Of a stretch of DNA of 64,000 nt, positions 17,782 to 26,760 are shown piece by piece. Position numbers and translations under genes: made by a program. Origin of the DNA: Scardovia wiggsiae (GTDB lineage: Bacteria > Actinomycetota > Actinomycetes > Actinomycetales > Bifidobacteriaceae). The stretch lies in contig NZ_CP157350.1 of NCBI RefSeq assembly GCF_051045985.1, positions 1,054,001-1,118,000 on the forward strand. The letters are read 5' to 3'. Every line of letters begins with the position of its first letter. The first letter of the stretch is position 1. A model generated the notes under the pieces. It did not search any database, was not told where the DNA came from, and saw nothing but the letters and a program-made list of their open reading frames with translations.

Positions 17782-17881
17782 CCTATCCTTACGGTGCGTA
17801 AGACAGAGGCGTCTGACCCCTCACGAACTCAAACGCCTCTGCTTTCCGCTGATACCTGATAAAAGTATTCACACCTGTATG

Positions 17882-18631
17882 CTATGCATGCACCCCATTC
17901 ATATCGCGCGGTTCGCGGATCATATACCCGATACCGCGTTTTGTCTGGATAACAGGCACTACTTTCTGCTCATTTCCTTTATCGTCAGTATACGTTACAC
18001 CGTCAATCTTTTTACGCAGATAGGAAATATAGGACTCGACGATTGCCGCATCCCCACCCCAGTCGTACTGCCACACATGGTCAAGGATCTGTGCCTTGCT
18101 GAGCACACGGCCCTCATTATCCATAAGATACCTGAGAAGCTTGTATTCCGTAGGGCTGAGATCAACAAGTACGCCATGGCGGGTCACATCATGGGAATCC
18201 TCGTTTATCTCAAGGTCAGCCACGCGGATCACGGGGTCATCCTCAACCTGCTCCTTGGTGCGCCTGAGGATGGCACGGATACGCGCTACGACTTCTTCCA
18301 GGCTGAACGGCTTGGTTACATAATCATCGCCGCCGACTGTAAGGCCCATGACCTTATCCTGCGTATCATCACGGGCGGTGAGGAACAGTACCGGGGCCTC
18401 AACGCCCTGCTGGCGGATACGGCGGGTCACTGTAAAACCGTCAATATCCGGGAGCATAACGTCCAGTACTACAAGGTCGGGATCGGTCTGGGTAATAACA
18501 TCAATGGCTTCTGTACCGTTTGATGCCGTTTTTACGTCAAAACCGGAAAAGTGCAGACTCGTGGATACCAGTTCGCGAATCGAAGGTTCATCATCAACTA
18601 CTACAATAGTTGCTTCTGGATTATTTGCCAT
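17882..18631 (-). CDS. OmpR-family response regulator, PhoP-like
   Basis: 249-residue DNA-binding regulator. Receiver with acidic pair D13D14, phospho-acceptor Asp57 (LVVLDVMLPD), Thr in FLTARD and Lys in YVTKPFSLEEVVARIRAILRR; winged helix with SPTEYKLLRYLMDNEGRVLSKAQILDHVWQYDWGGDAAIVESYISYLRKKI. From memory this is very close to mycobacterial PhoP. The gene appears leaderless: TAGAAT (18639-18644) is seven bases before the ATG. It is divergent from a WXG100 gene; direct repeats that could be its target lie between them. Confidence 0.94.
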   Translation of the reverse strand: MANNPEATIVVVDDEPSIRELVSTSLHFSGFDVKTASNGTEAIDVITQTDPDLVVLDVMLPDIDGFTVTRRIRQQGVEAPVLFLTARDDTQDKVMGLTVGGDDYVTKPFSLEEVVARIRAILRRTKEQVEDDPVIRVADLEINEDSHDVTRHGVLVDLSPTEYKLLRYLMDNEGRVLSKAQILDHVWQYDWGGDAAIVESYISYLRKKIDGVTYTDDKGNEQKVVPVIQTKRGIGYMIREPRDMNGVHA

Positions 18632-18992
18632 ACCTCTTATTCTAAATATGCTCCTGATGATTACCTGAAAATTGTCCGCGAATTAGTAGCAAATTCTATG
18701 CGTCCGGGTGAAGATTGGCTCAATCCTTAGTATTAAGCTGCCTGTAGATAAGCTATAATTACTATACATATTATATGGCTGTCAAGCTGCGTAACTTGCG
18801 TGTTGTCCACATCCAGCCACATCCCATAGAATACTTCGGCTGCCATGCACGGCTGCGATAGGCTTGATCCTGCGGCTGGAACCTTTATTGCCTGACGGAG
18901 GAATATAGAGGAAAGACGCATTGCAAAAACGAAACAGGAAGGATACCGGCAGGGTCTCTGCTGCAGATATCCTCAAAAACTAAAGGAGCACT
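18632..18992. other. divergent regulatory region between phoP-like and WXG100 genes
   Basis: 361 bp with no supported gene. It carries the leaderless phoP-like promoter at its left end, a 10-bp-spaced direct repeat at 18803-18824, A/T-rich promoter-like segments around 18750-18775 and an AAGGAG just before the WXG100 start. Confidence 0.6.
18803..18824 (+). promoter_or_regulatory. direct-repeat element upstream of WXG100 gene
   Basis: CCACATCC occurs at 18807-18814 and again at 18817-18824, one helical turn apart. The 19 bases 18803-18821 match 28415-28433, upstream of the other WXG-like gene, at 17 of 19 positions. Tandem direct repeats with ~10-bp period are how OmpR/PhoP dimers bind. Confidence 0.55.
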
Positions 18993-19283
18993 ATGGCGAC
19001 ATACCGTGTTGACTCGGACAGGTTACAGTCCGCAAGCGCTGCAGTCAATACATCAGTAACAAGGATCCGGGAGTCTGTGGGGACAATGTATGCAAACCTG
19101 CAGGACCTCCAGAGCGCATGGCAGGGGGCAGCTGCAGCAAGGTTCAAGGGAGTTATGGAGCAGTGGCGTGCGGCCCAGCAGCAGATGGAACAGTCACTGC
19201 AGAATATTCAGCAGTCCATGAGCCGCGCCTCGGCTACATACGCACAGGCTGAGGCTGATGCCCAGCACCTTTTTGCCAGCTGA
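18993..19283 (+). CDS. WXG100 family protein (EsxA-like)
   Basis: 96-residue helical hairpin protein with the W-x-G turn at Trp43-Gln-Gly45 (SAWQGAAAARF) between two long helices; the C-terminal helix ends AEADAQHLFAS. WXG100 proteins are substrates or partners of type VII (ESX) secretion. AAAGGAGCACT precedes the ATG. No EccC ATPase or other ESX gene is in the window, so this is an orphan. It is separated from the PhoP-like gene by the repeat-bearing region and closed by a strong bidirectional terminator. Confidence 0.93.
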   Translation: MATYRVDSDRLQSASAAVNTSVTRIRESVGTMYANLQDLQSAWQGAAAARFKGVMEQWRAAQQQMEQSLQNIQQSMSRASATYAQAEADAQHLFAS

Positions 19284-19319
19284 CCGCAGGCAATGGAGAT
19301 CGCCCATATCACAAAAAGG

Positions 19320-19356
19320 TTTAAGGGCCGGCTGAAAAAACCAGCCAGCCCTTAAA
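19320..19356 (-). terminator. bidirectional terminator between WXG100 and groEL
   Basis: TTTAAGGGC-C-GGCTG (19320-19334) pairs with CAGCC-A-GCCCTTAAA (19342-19356), with one mismatch. In the groEL direction it is followed by CCTTTTTG, a good T-run; in the WXG100 direction the T-run is weak. Confidence 0.85.
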
Positions 19357-19400
19357 GTCTTCTGCAGCCTGTGCCGAATCAGGCCCAGGCCTGCGCCTTT

Positions 19401-21014
19401 TTAGTAGCCCATATCCTGCTGAGGGGCTGCCGGCGCCGGAGGTTCCGGCTTATTGGCAACAACTGCCTCAGTCGTCAGGAAAAGCCCGGCAATAGAAGCC
19501 GCATTCTGCAGGGCAGAACGGGTCACCTTAACAGGATCGGTAACGCCTGCAGCCATGAGGTCGCCGTACTCGCCGGTCGCAGCATTCAGGCCATGGCCCG
19601 CGGAAAGCGTGCGCACCTTATCAATAACAACTTCGCCGGACAGGCCCGCATTCTGGGCAATCTGCTTCAGCGGTGCTTCAATAGCGCGGAATACGATGTC
19701 TGCACCTGTACCTTCATCGCCGTCAAGATTGACATCTTTGCGGACATCAGCAGCAGCCTGTACCAGGGCAACGCCTCCGCCGGGAAGCAGGCCTTCCTCG
19801 ATAGCAGCCTTGGCATTGCGCACCGCATCTTCAATACGGTGCTTGCGCTCTTTGGCCTCAACCTCAGTAGCGGCACCAACCTTGATCACAGCGACGCCGC
19901 CTGCAAGCTTGGCAAGACGTTCCTGGAGCTTTTCGCGGTCATAATCAGAATCGGAGTCCTCGATCTCCGAACGGATCTGAGCAACGCGGGCATCTACGTC
20001 TTCCTTAGTGCCGGCGCCGGAAACGATAGTTGTTTCATCCTTGGAAACAATAACCTTGGCAGCATGGCCGAGGACTGTATCATCAATAGAGTCAAGCTTA
20101 AGGCCAAGCTCATCAGATACTACCTGGGCACCGGTAAGAATAGCCATATCCTGCAGCATTGCCTTGCGGCGGTCGCCGAAGCCCGGAGCCTTTACAGCTA
20201 CCGTGTTGAAAGTACCGCGGATCTTGTTAAGGACGAGGGTCGGCAGTGCTTCACCGTCAACATCTTCAGCAACGATGAGGAGCGGCTTGCCTGATTTCAT
20301 AACCAGCTCGGCAATGTGCACAATATCCTGCTGGCTTGAGACCTTTCCTGAAGTCAGCAAAATGTACGGATCCTCAAGAACTGCAGTCTGGTCATCCGGA
20401 TTGGTGACGAAATAGGGGGAAATATAACCTTTATCGAAGCGCATACCCTCAGTGAATTCGAGGTCAAGGCCGAACTTGTTATTATCTTCTACAGTAACAA
20501 CACCGTCCTGCCCAACTTTATCCAGTGCCTCAGCGATCTTCTCGCCGACTTCAGGGTCGCCTGCAGAAATCGTTGCAGTAGCTGCTATCTGGTCTTTTGT
20601 CTCAACCGGCTTTGCAGTAGCAAGCAGCTGGCGGACAATCGCATCAGATGCTTTTTCAATACCGCGGCGCAATGCGATAGGGTTCGACCCTGCTGTCACA
20701 TTCTTAAGCCCTTCGTGCACCAGCGCCTGGGCAAGTACAGTTGCTGTCGTAGTACCGTCACCGGCTACATCATCTGTTTTCTTGGCAACTTCCTTGACCA
20801 GCTCAGCACCAATACGTGCATAAGGGTCCTCAAGGTCAATTTCCTTTGCAATGGAAACGCCATCATTGGTGATCGTCGGAGCACCATAGGTTTTGTCAAG
20901 GACAACATTGCGGCCTTTGGGCCCAAGGGTTACCTTAACGGTGTCTGCGAGCTCATCAAGGCCTTCAAGCATGCCCTGGCGCGCCTCTTCATCATACTTA
21001 ATAATCTTTGCCAT
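19401..21014 (-). CDS. groEL: 60-kDa chaperonin GroEL
   Basis: Tetradecameric chaperonin of 537 residues. It contains the ATP-site motifs KVTLGPKGRNVVLDKTYGAPTITNDGV and VAGDGTTTATVLAQ, and GGGVAL near 410. The tail ends APAAPQQDMGY, not the GGM repeat; this tail type is seen in bifidobacteria. It is monocistronic, with no groES adjacent, as in bifidobacteria. Upstream are two CIRCE elements for HrcA repression. AGAGGA precedes the ATG. Confidence 0.98.
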   Translation of the reverse strand: MAKIIKYDEEARQGMLEGLDELADTVKVTLGPKGRNVVLDKTYGAPTITNDGVSIAKEIDLEDPYARIGAELVKEVAKKTDDVAGDGTTTATVLAQALVHEGLKNVTAGSNPIALRRGIEKASDAIVRQLLATAKPVETKDQIAATATISAGDPEVGEKIAEALDKVGQDGVVTVEDNNKFGLDLEFTEGMRFDKGYISPYFVTNPDDQTAVLEDPYILLTSGKVSSQQDIVHIAELVMKSGKPLLIVAEDVDGEALPTLVLNKIRGTFNTVAVKAPGFGDRRKAMLQDMAILTGAQVVSDELGLKLDSIDDTVLGHAAKVIVSKDETTIVSGAGTKEDVDARVAQIRSEIEDSDSDYDREKLQERLAKLAGGVAVIKVGAATEVEAKERKHRIEDAVRNAKAAIEEGLLPGGGVALVQAAADVRKDVNLDGDEGTGADIVFRAIEAPLKQIAQNAGLSGEVVIDKVRTLSAGHGLNAATGEYGDLMAAGVTDPVKVTRSALQNAASIAGLFLTTEAVVANKPEPPAPAAPQQDMGY

Positions 21015-21092
21015 ACTATCCTCTTTTTGTAATGAACAATGGCTTACGTCATCACTCGCACATGTTCGTGACGCTCAACCGTCAGCTATCGA

Positions 21093-21119
21093 TTATCACT
21101 CCCATGCTTCGAGTGCTAA
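21093..21119 (-). promoter_or_regulatory. CIRCE element 1 (HrcA operator)
   Basis: TTATCACTC (21093-21101), nine bases, GAGTGCTAA (21111-21119): one mismatch from the consensus TTAGCACTC-N9-GAGTGCTAA. It is the groEL-proximal of two copies. Confidence 0.85.
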
Positions 21120-21127
21120 AAATGAGA

Positions 21128-21154
21128 TTAGCACTCTGCCTCGTCGAGTGCCAA
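21128..21154 (-). promoter_or_regulatory. CIRCE element 2 (HrcA operator)
   Basis: TTAGCACTC (21128-21136), nine bases, GAGTGCCAA (21146-21154): one mismatch from consensus. Eight bases separate it from element 1, so the two have a 35-bp centre-to-centre spacing. Confidence 0.9.
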
Positions 21155-21241
21155 CTTTTTTGCGAAACACCCTAAAAAATATGCTTCAAGCGTGACCCGC
21201 CGCCAATCCGGAATAAACAGGGAAGGCAGGGAGGCCCCGGG

Positions 21242-21862
21242 CTAGCGGACGATCACCACTACAGGCGCAGCTATATTCGCCCTCTGGGACACGGAAGATA
21301 TGCCGAGCTGCTGTGCAACGGCCTGGGCGGCAGCCTTATCTGATTCTGCCTTATACCATACTGTCTGCTGCGATGGAAGCACTGACCGGTTTGCGGGGTT
21401 CATGGCAGAAACATGGGTGTAGCCTGCCTGAGTGAGCTGGGCTTGTTTTGAAGCTGCAAGCCCCTTCGTATGCCCACCGTTATAGATAATGATCTGGGTC
21501 CCCTTATCTGCTTCCTGGCTCCCCGAGGAAGAAGACGGCCCGGAAGAGCTGGAAGCCGAAGGCGACGATGATCCCGAACCAGCAGAATTGCCGGAAGTGC
21601 TTTCCTTGGAGGATGCCGAGGGGGAAGAAGACACGGAAGCAGCCGCCTTGGTATACGACGTTGTAGGATGGCCGCTGAAAGTACCCGAGACCCACATCCA
21701 CAGCAGGATGCCGAGGCATGCCGCTACAGCGACTACGATAATATAGGGGCGCAGCCTTACAGCAAGGCCTTTCCTGCCGCGATGCGCACCGCCTGGCGTA
21801 CCTGCTGCCTGGCTAAACTCATCATCGACCAATGTATTATCACGATTGCTGCCGGATGCCAT
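21242..21862 (-). CDS. membrane-anchored LytR_C domain protein
   Basis: 206 residues: a short cytoplasmic N-terminus, one membrane helix (~38-60, IIVVAVAACLGILLWMWV), a Ser/Gly-rich spacer (~75-125), and an extracellular LytR_C domain (~125-206; TQIIIYNGGHTKGLAASKQAQLTQAGYTHVSAMN). LytR_C domains accompany LCP enzymes that attach polymers to peptidoglycan; here the LCP catalytic domain is absent. AGGAGG precedes the ATG. Confidence 0.88.
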   Translation of the reverse strand: MASGSNRDNTLVDDEFSQAAGTPGGAHRGRKGLAVRLRPYIIVVAVAACLGILLWMWVSGTFSGHPTTSYTKAAASVSSSPSASSKESTSGNSAGSGSSSPSASSSSGPSSSSGSQEADKGTQIIIYNGGHTKGLAASKQAQLTQAGYTHVSAMNPANRSVLPSQQTVWYKAESDKAAAQAVAQQLGISSVSQRANIAAPVVVIVR

Positions 21863-22047
21863 AAGTCCTCCTAATGATATCTACAGTGAGTTTATACTGG
21901 ATCGCCATATACAATTTATATCCCTTTATAAATCGCTACAATATGTTTGCAAAATCCTGAGGCTTATACGCACCGGGATTCGGAATGCCCCTGCATCCAA
22001 AGCCTAAAGCCTGGGAAAGGGCTACAGTGCGTACTACTATAAGTCCT

Positions 22048-22776
22048 ATGACGCAATCTCCCGCCCCTCCCCGAAAAGCATTAAGCGATATCATGGATCC
22101 CAGCTGGGCCCGCGCGCTGGAACCGGTCGAGCCCGTTATCCGCCGCATGGGCGATTTTCTGCGGCAGGAACACGCGCAGGGCCATGCTACCCTCCCCTCA
22201 AGCGGCAATATATTCCGCGCATTCCAGCTGCCTGTCAGTAATGTCAAAATCCTTATCGTGGGACAGGACCCCTACCCCACCCCAGGACATCCTGTCGGCC
22301 TGAGCTTCTGCGTCGCCCCTGATGTTGACCCTATACCGGGCAGCCTGCGCAACATTTATAAAGAGCTTATGGATGACGTCCATGTGCCTGCGCCGCCGAA
22401 CGGCGACCTCACCCCCTGGGTGGAACAGGGGGTCATGCTGCTCAACAGGTCCCTGACCGTCCGCGCAGGAGCTCCGAACAGCCACCAGAGCAAAGGCTGG
22501 GAACAGGTCACCGAGCAGGCTATCCGTACGCTGGACAGCCGCACCGACAGGCAGGGGCAGCCACTTCCGCTCGTTGCAATACTCTGGGGGCGTAATGCGC
22601 AATCCCTGGAACCGCTGCTGCCCCACGCTGAAATAATCAAATCGGCGCATCCAAGCCCGCTTTCCGCCAGCAGAGGATTTTTCGGGTCCAGGCCTTTCTC
22701 ACGCGCGAATGCGTATCTGGAGCAGCAGGGGGCTGCACCTGTAAACTGGGACCTCTCCCAGGGACACCAGGGCTGA
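22048..22776 (+). CDS. ung: uracil-DNA glycosylase
   Basis: Family 1 UDG removing uracil from DNA as the first step of base excision repair. Active-site motif GQDPYPTPGHPVGLSF (catalytic Asp in GQDPY), NIYKEL, WVEQGVMLLNRSLTVRAGAPNSHQSKGW, and the leucine-loop motif HPSPLSASRGFFGSRPFSRAN. I choose ATG 22048 (242 residues): TACTAT at 22035-22040 stands seven bases before it with no ribosome-binding site, the leaderless pattern seen repeatedly here. The longer frame from 21985 adds 21 residues without family match. Confidence 0.95.
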   Translation: MTQSPAPPRKALSDIMDPSWARALEPVEPVIRRMGDFLRQEHAQGHATLPSSGNIFRAFQLPVSNVKILIVGQDPYPTPGHPVGLSFCVAPDVDPIPGSLRNIYKELMDDVHVPAPPNGDLTPWVEQGVMLLNRSLTVRAGAPNSHQSKGWEQVTEQAIRTLDSRTDRQGQPLPLVAILWGRNAQSLEPLLPHAEIIKSAHPSPLSASRGFFGSRPFSRANAYLEQQGAAPVNWDLSQGHQG

Positions 22777-22904
22777 GGCTTCCCGCAACAGGGATCTGTA
22801 TACCCGCGCCGCTGCCTGTACACATGCTGCCGCACACTGCCCGAATATATAAAATCCCCAGCCAATATATAGATCACGTCAACAATCACAGATAGAGTTT
22901 AAGT

Positions 22905-23969
22905 ATGGAATTATTTTCTTCGCACAACGACGGCCAGGACCACAGTGCCGATACCTCAGGCCCGCGCGAAAGTTCACCGCTGGGATCTGATGTCACTGAT
23001 CACAACAAGGAGCTCGCCGAGCGCATACGCAGACGTTTTTCACAAGGCCTCGTAGGGCAGGACGATCTCAGGGAATCTCTGATCATTACACTTGTTGCCG
23101 GAGGGCATATCCTTATCGAGTCTGTCCCCGGCCTTGCTAAGACTACAGCTGCACGGATCCTCGCATCATGCGTTTCCGGGTCCTTTAAGCGCATCCAATG
23201 CACCCCGGACCTTATGCCTTCCGATATCGTAGGCACACAAATATTTGATTTCGCCTCGCAGAAGATGGTCACACAGATTGGCCCTATCAATGCCAACATC
23301 GTCCTGCTTGATGAGATCAACCGCTCAAGCGCAAAAACCCAGTCGGCTATGCTTGAAGCTATGGCAGAAGGTGCAGCAACGATAGGCGGGGAACGGATAT
23401 CCCTTCCTGACCCGTTCATGGTCATTGCCACTGAAAACCCGATTGAGGAAGAAGGGACTTACACCCTTCCGGAAGCCCAGATGGACCGTTTCACGATGAA
23501 GGCAGTCATGACGTATCCAAGCGATACGGATGAAGTCAGCATGCTGACCATGCTTTCAGGACAGAACAGCGATGTCCCCAGTACGGGCAGCGATCCTGAG
23601 ACCAGCATCTCCCTGCAGGATGTGGCCTATCTGCGCCAGAATGCCCGTAAAGTCCATATCTCCCAGGCAGTCAAAGAGTATATCGTTGACCTTGTTGCCA
23701 CAAGCCGCGGCGCAGGGCAACATCCTATTAACGGCCTTTCAACACTTGTCCGGCTCGGGGCGAGCCCGCGTGCATCTATTGCCCTGATGCGGGTAGCACA
23801 GGCACAGGCGCTGCTCAGCGGCCGCGATTACGTGATCCCGGAGGACATAAAGGCTTATGCCCATGATGTACTGAGACACCGTATCCTCATGACTTTTGAA
23901 GCATTGGCAGACGGGGTCGCCAGCGACCAGGTCATTGATTCCATCATTGAAACTGTCCCTGTCCCCTAG
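22905..23969 (+). CDS. MoxR-family AAA+ ATPase
   Basis: 354-residue AAA+ chaperone-like ATPase. Walker A region ESVPGLAKTTAARIL (the family's GxPGxxKT form, with Ser for the first Gly), Walker B ANIVLLDEINRSSAKTQSAMLEAMAEG, sensor 1 MVIATENPIEEEGTYTLPEAQMDRF. It heads a run with DUF58 and two VWA proteins. MoxR ATPases work with VWA proteins in assembling or activating surface or enzyme complexes. The start appears leaderless: TAGAGT (22893-22898) is six bases before ATG. Confidence 0.94.
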   Translation: MELFSSHNDGQDHSADTSGPRESSPLGSDVTDHNKELAERIRRRFSQGLVGQDDLRESLIITLVAGGHILIESVPGLAKTTAARILASCVSGSFKRIQCTPDLMPSDIVGTQIFDFASQKMVTQIGPINANIVLLDEINRSSAKTQSAMLEAMAEGAATIGGERISLPDPFMVIATENPIEEEGTYTLPEAQMDRFTMKAVMTYPSDTDEVSMLTMLSGQNSDVPSTGSDPETSISLQDVAYLRQNARKVHISQAVKEYIVDLVATSRGAGQHPINGLSTLVRLGASPRASIALMRVAQAQALLSGRDYVIPEDIKAYAHDVLRHRILMTFEALADGVASDQVIDSIIETVPVP

Positions 23970-24023
23970 CCTGCCCTGCAATCCCCGCAGCCCCTGCTAC
24001 AAGGAGTATCTATAATCAGCGAA

Positions 24024-25016
24024 ATGACTATGCCTGACCATCCACATACAACGAACCCCCAGGCTTCCCAGGAGACCATACGGCGCAGGATCGAGGCGCT
24101 TGGTGCACGTTTATCGCTGCCTGCCGTCAAACGCGCGCTGGGGGTGCTTGAGGGTGAACATCAGTCTGTCCGCAGGGGGAACGGGTATGAATTCCTGGAT
24201 ATCCGCCCCTACACGGCAGGCGATGAGGCCCGCCTGATCGACTGGAAGGCAAGTGCGCGCGCAGGACGCCCCATGATAGCAGACAAGGAACAGAATGCTA
24301 CCAGCCGGGTATGGATGCTGCTTGATTCCGGCGCGCAGATGACCGGGACCTGCACAAGCGGAGAAAGCCAGATGGAGGTGGCGCTGAACGCGCTGCGCAT
24401 GTTCGCAGTGCTGTCGCTGCGCCGTTCAGATGAGCTGTCGGTCATCCTTGGGGATTCGGCACGCATCACCCGAATCCCGCTGACAGGCGGATATATGGCG
24501 TTTGACGATCTGGCTGAGCGTATTGCCCATATCCGCCTGACCAGGCCAGGGGACCTGTTTTCCCTTCTTGATTATGCCAAACGTATCCGCGACCGCCACG
24601 CGCTGATCGTTATTGCAACGGCACATACCGCATGGAGTGAAGAGGCTATAGAGGCAGCAGGAGTGCTCGCACAGACCCATCCCCTGATCGTAGTGGATAT
24701 TGAGGCGATCAGCCCGTTCTCCGCCGCGCCGGATTTCGGTTCAGTCATTGACGCTGCCTCTAACCGTGCTATTCCTGCTTTTATGCGCGTTAAAGAACTG
24801 GATGACGATGTGCGGGTACGCAGGGAATTCATTTCCAAACTCCTTGAAGAGCGGCTGAGCCGCGCAGGCGCAGCAGTGCTGAATGCCGGCTCAAGCGAGG
24901 CGATGTTCACCGCTTTCATCCGCCGTATCTCGTCAGCACTTACCCGGGCGGGGAATGTCAACCTCCTGAAAAACACGCATACACAGATCCGGCAGGAGGA
25001 GATACCCACGCTATGA
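24024..25016 (+). CDS. DUF58 domain protein
   Basis: 330-residue protein with the DUF58 signature GYEFLDIRPYTAGDEARLIDWKASARAGRPMIADKEQN, followed by a VWA-like fold (VWMLLDSGAQM, a DxG-type degenerate MIDAS). DUF58 proteins are constant partners of MoxR ATPases. It lies 54 bp after moxR. The ATG at 24024 is 17 bases from an AAGGAG at 24001-24006, too far, but a perfect TATAAT (24011-24016) lies seven bases before it, so a leaderless internal transcript is likely. Its stop overlaps the next start (ATGA). Confidence 0.9.
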   Translation: MTMPDHPHTTNPQASQETIRRRIEALGARLSLPAVKRALGVLEGEHQSVRRGNGYEFLDIRPYTAGDEARLIDWKASARAGRPMIADKEQNATSRVWMLLDSGAQMTGTCTSGESQMEVALNALRMFAVLSLRRSDELSVILGDSARITRIPLTGGYMAFDDLAERIAHIRLTRPGDLFSLLDYAKRIRDRHALIVIATAHTAWSEEAIEAAGVLAQTHPLIVVDIEAISPFSAAPDFGSVIDAASNRAIPAFMRVKELDDDVRVRREFISKLLEERLSRAGAAVLNAGSSEAMFTAFIRRISSALTRAGNVNLLKNTHTQIRQEEIPTL

Positions 25017-25516
25017 GATTCACACAGACCCCTGATCCGCTGCATTCTGCGGCACCGGCCATTATTGTGCTGTGCATTTGCATCATCGTTGCTGCTGCTG
25101 CCGGTACGCTGGCTGTTATCGGGAGTATGAAGCGCAAAGCCGTTTCGCCCCGGACAAAAACAGCTGGGCGCACGCATACCAGGTCGGAGTGGCAGACGCG
25201 CATCATTGCAGTACAGAAAGACCATGCCAGAGGGCTTCTTGACGATAAACAGGCCTACCATCGACTTTCTGTCCTGTCACGCCAGTTTGCATCAGAAAAG
25301 CTGGGTAAGGATGTTACTAAACATACTCTGGCAGAGCTGAAACGTGAAACGCCGGACAGAAACTCGAGGGACGGGTATCTGGTGCTCAGACAGACTGTTG
25401 AAGCCCTCTACCCGCCTGAATTTGCAAAAGCTGAATGGAACCCTGCAGCACAGAACGCATCTGTTGAAGAAGCTGCCCAATGGGTATCCGGGCTTATAGA
25501 AAGGTGGGGCGAATGA
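25013..25516 (+). CDS. membrane protein of the MoxR operon, unknown function
   Basis: 167 residues with one N-terminal membrane helix (~17-38, IIVLCICIIVAAAAGTLAVIG) and a cytoplasmic helical domain rich in Arg/Lys/Glu (AYHRLSVLSRQFASEKLGKDVTKHTLAEL). Joined by ATGA overlaps to both neighbours, so it is surely translated with them. Its position matches the small membrane gene (often DUF4381-like) between DUF58 and the first VWA gene in other MoxR operons, but I cannot confirm the family. Confidence 0.8.
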   Translation: MRFTQTPDPLHSAAPAIIVLCICIIVAAAAGTLAVIGSMKRKAVSPRTKTAGRTHTRSEWQTRIIAVQKDHARGLLDDKQAYHRLSVLSRQFASEKLGKDVTKHTLAELKRETPDRNSRDGYLVLRQTVEALYPPEFAKAEWNPAAQNASVEEAAQWVSGLIERWGE

Positions 25517-26760
25517 ACACACCGGTCATATCATGGCAATGGCCTGCAGTCATTATCCTCACCATCCTGGTTTTTACCGCCGCTGTTATTGCCGCGGGCC
25601 TGTGGGCGCGGAGCAGATACCCCCGCAGGCCTGTTACCGGGCCCGGCACAGCTGAGGGGGATGCCGCAGGCGAAGGGGATGCAGGCGGAACTGCCCCTGA
25701 TGATGCTGACGATAAGGCTGACGGGGATACTGATACCCCCAATGCCCGGCCGGCCGGCGCCAGGACAGGGAAACGGCAGAAAAAGCCTTCGGCATACTCA
25801 TGGACAGTAAGTGATGACCTCCAGTCTGATATACCGTCCCAACGGTACAAACTATACAGGCGCCTCAGTTTCGCGGCGGCAATAGCCCTTGCAGCCATAA
25901 GCCTTATAACAGCCCTGCTGATGGGACGCCCTTCGACTGTGGACCGCAGGAACAGTACCTACGGGTCGCGGGATATTGTCCTGTGCCTCGACGTATCAGG
26001 ATCAGCACTTGCTTATGACCGCCAGATCATTGCAGCCTATCTGACCCTGATTGACCGTCTGCAGGGCGACCGCATAGGCCTGAGTATTTTTGACTCCACC
26101 ACACGTACGGTATTCCCGCTTACTGATGATTCCGACGTTATAGAAAGCCAGCTCAAACACGCTTTCGGAATATTGAAAAAAGTATCCTCCAGCGATTTCA
26201 ATAATATTTCCCAAAAAGAATATGCGCAGATCCAGGACTGGCTTGAGGGCACGCGGAATATTACCAACTCTTCTTCACTTATTGGCGACGGCCTTGTCAG
26301 CTGCGCCCTCCAGCTTCCGCAGTTCTCCGTGAATGCAAACGGTTCGGCTGATAAAAAAGGATCTTCCCAGCGTGCCCGGTCGACCAGGAGCGCTTCTATC
26401 ATCCTGGCGACTGACAATATAGAAGGCAAGTCGGGGACATACAGCCTTGAGCAGGCGGCCGGGCTTGTCAATAAATCGCATATTACCGTTGACGGCCTGT
26501 ACGTCGGTTCCGCATCAAATACCCATTCGCCGAATGAATCACAGATGCGTACCCTTATCGAACGCTACGGCGGTTCCTTTACCAATATGAACACTACTCC
26601 GGATATCGGTTCGCTTGTACAGGCAATAGAAAGGACAAGCTCCGGGACCCGCCGGGACAGCCGCCAGTCTATAGTCGCCGATGCCCCGCAGGCGCTTATC
26701 ATCATCCTTGTCCTGGCATTCGGCGGATATCTTGCCCTCACCTGGAGGTTACGCCGATGA
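25513..26760 (+). CDS. VWA-domain membrane protein, BatA-like
   Basis: About 415 residues. An N-terminal membrane helix (~10-33) is followed by a Gly/Asp-rich linker, a second helix (~115-138), then a von Willebrand A domain with an intact MIDAS (DIVLCLDVSGSALAYD; DxSxS) facing outside, and a C-terminal helix (LIIILVLAFGGYLALTW). This is the BatA/aerotolerance layout. The start ATG 25513 overlaps the previous stop in ATGA; the longer frame at 25480 has no ribosome site. Partner of the next VWA protein and of MoxR. Confidence 0.87.
   Translation: MNTPVISWQWPAVIILTILVFTAAVIAAGLWARSRYPRRPVTGPGTAEGDAAGEGDAGGTAPDDADDKADGDTDTPNARPAGARTGKRQKKPSAYSWTVSDDLQSDIPSQRYKLYRRLSFAAAIALAAISLITALLMGRPSTVDRRNSTYGSRDIVLCLDVSGSALAYDRQIIAAYLTLIDRLQGDRIGLSIFDSTTRTVFPLTDDSDVIESQLKHAFGILKKVSSSDFNNISQKEYAQIQDWLEGTRNITNSSSLIGDGLVSCALQLPQFSVNANGSADKKGSSQRARSTRSASIILATDNIEGKSGTYSLEQAAGLVNKSHITVDGLYVGSASNTHSPNESQMRTLIERYGGSFTNMNTTPDIGSLVQAIERTSSGTRRDSRQSIVADAPQALIIILVLAFGGYLALTWRLRR

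Noticed and set aside
21111..21136. Outward palindrome GAGTGCTAA-N8-TTAGCACTC
   Set aside because: It arises from the neighbouring half-sites of two tandem CIRCE elements and is not a separate operator.
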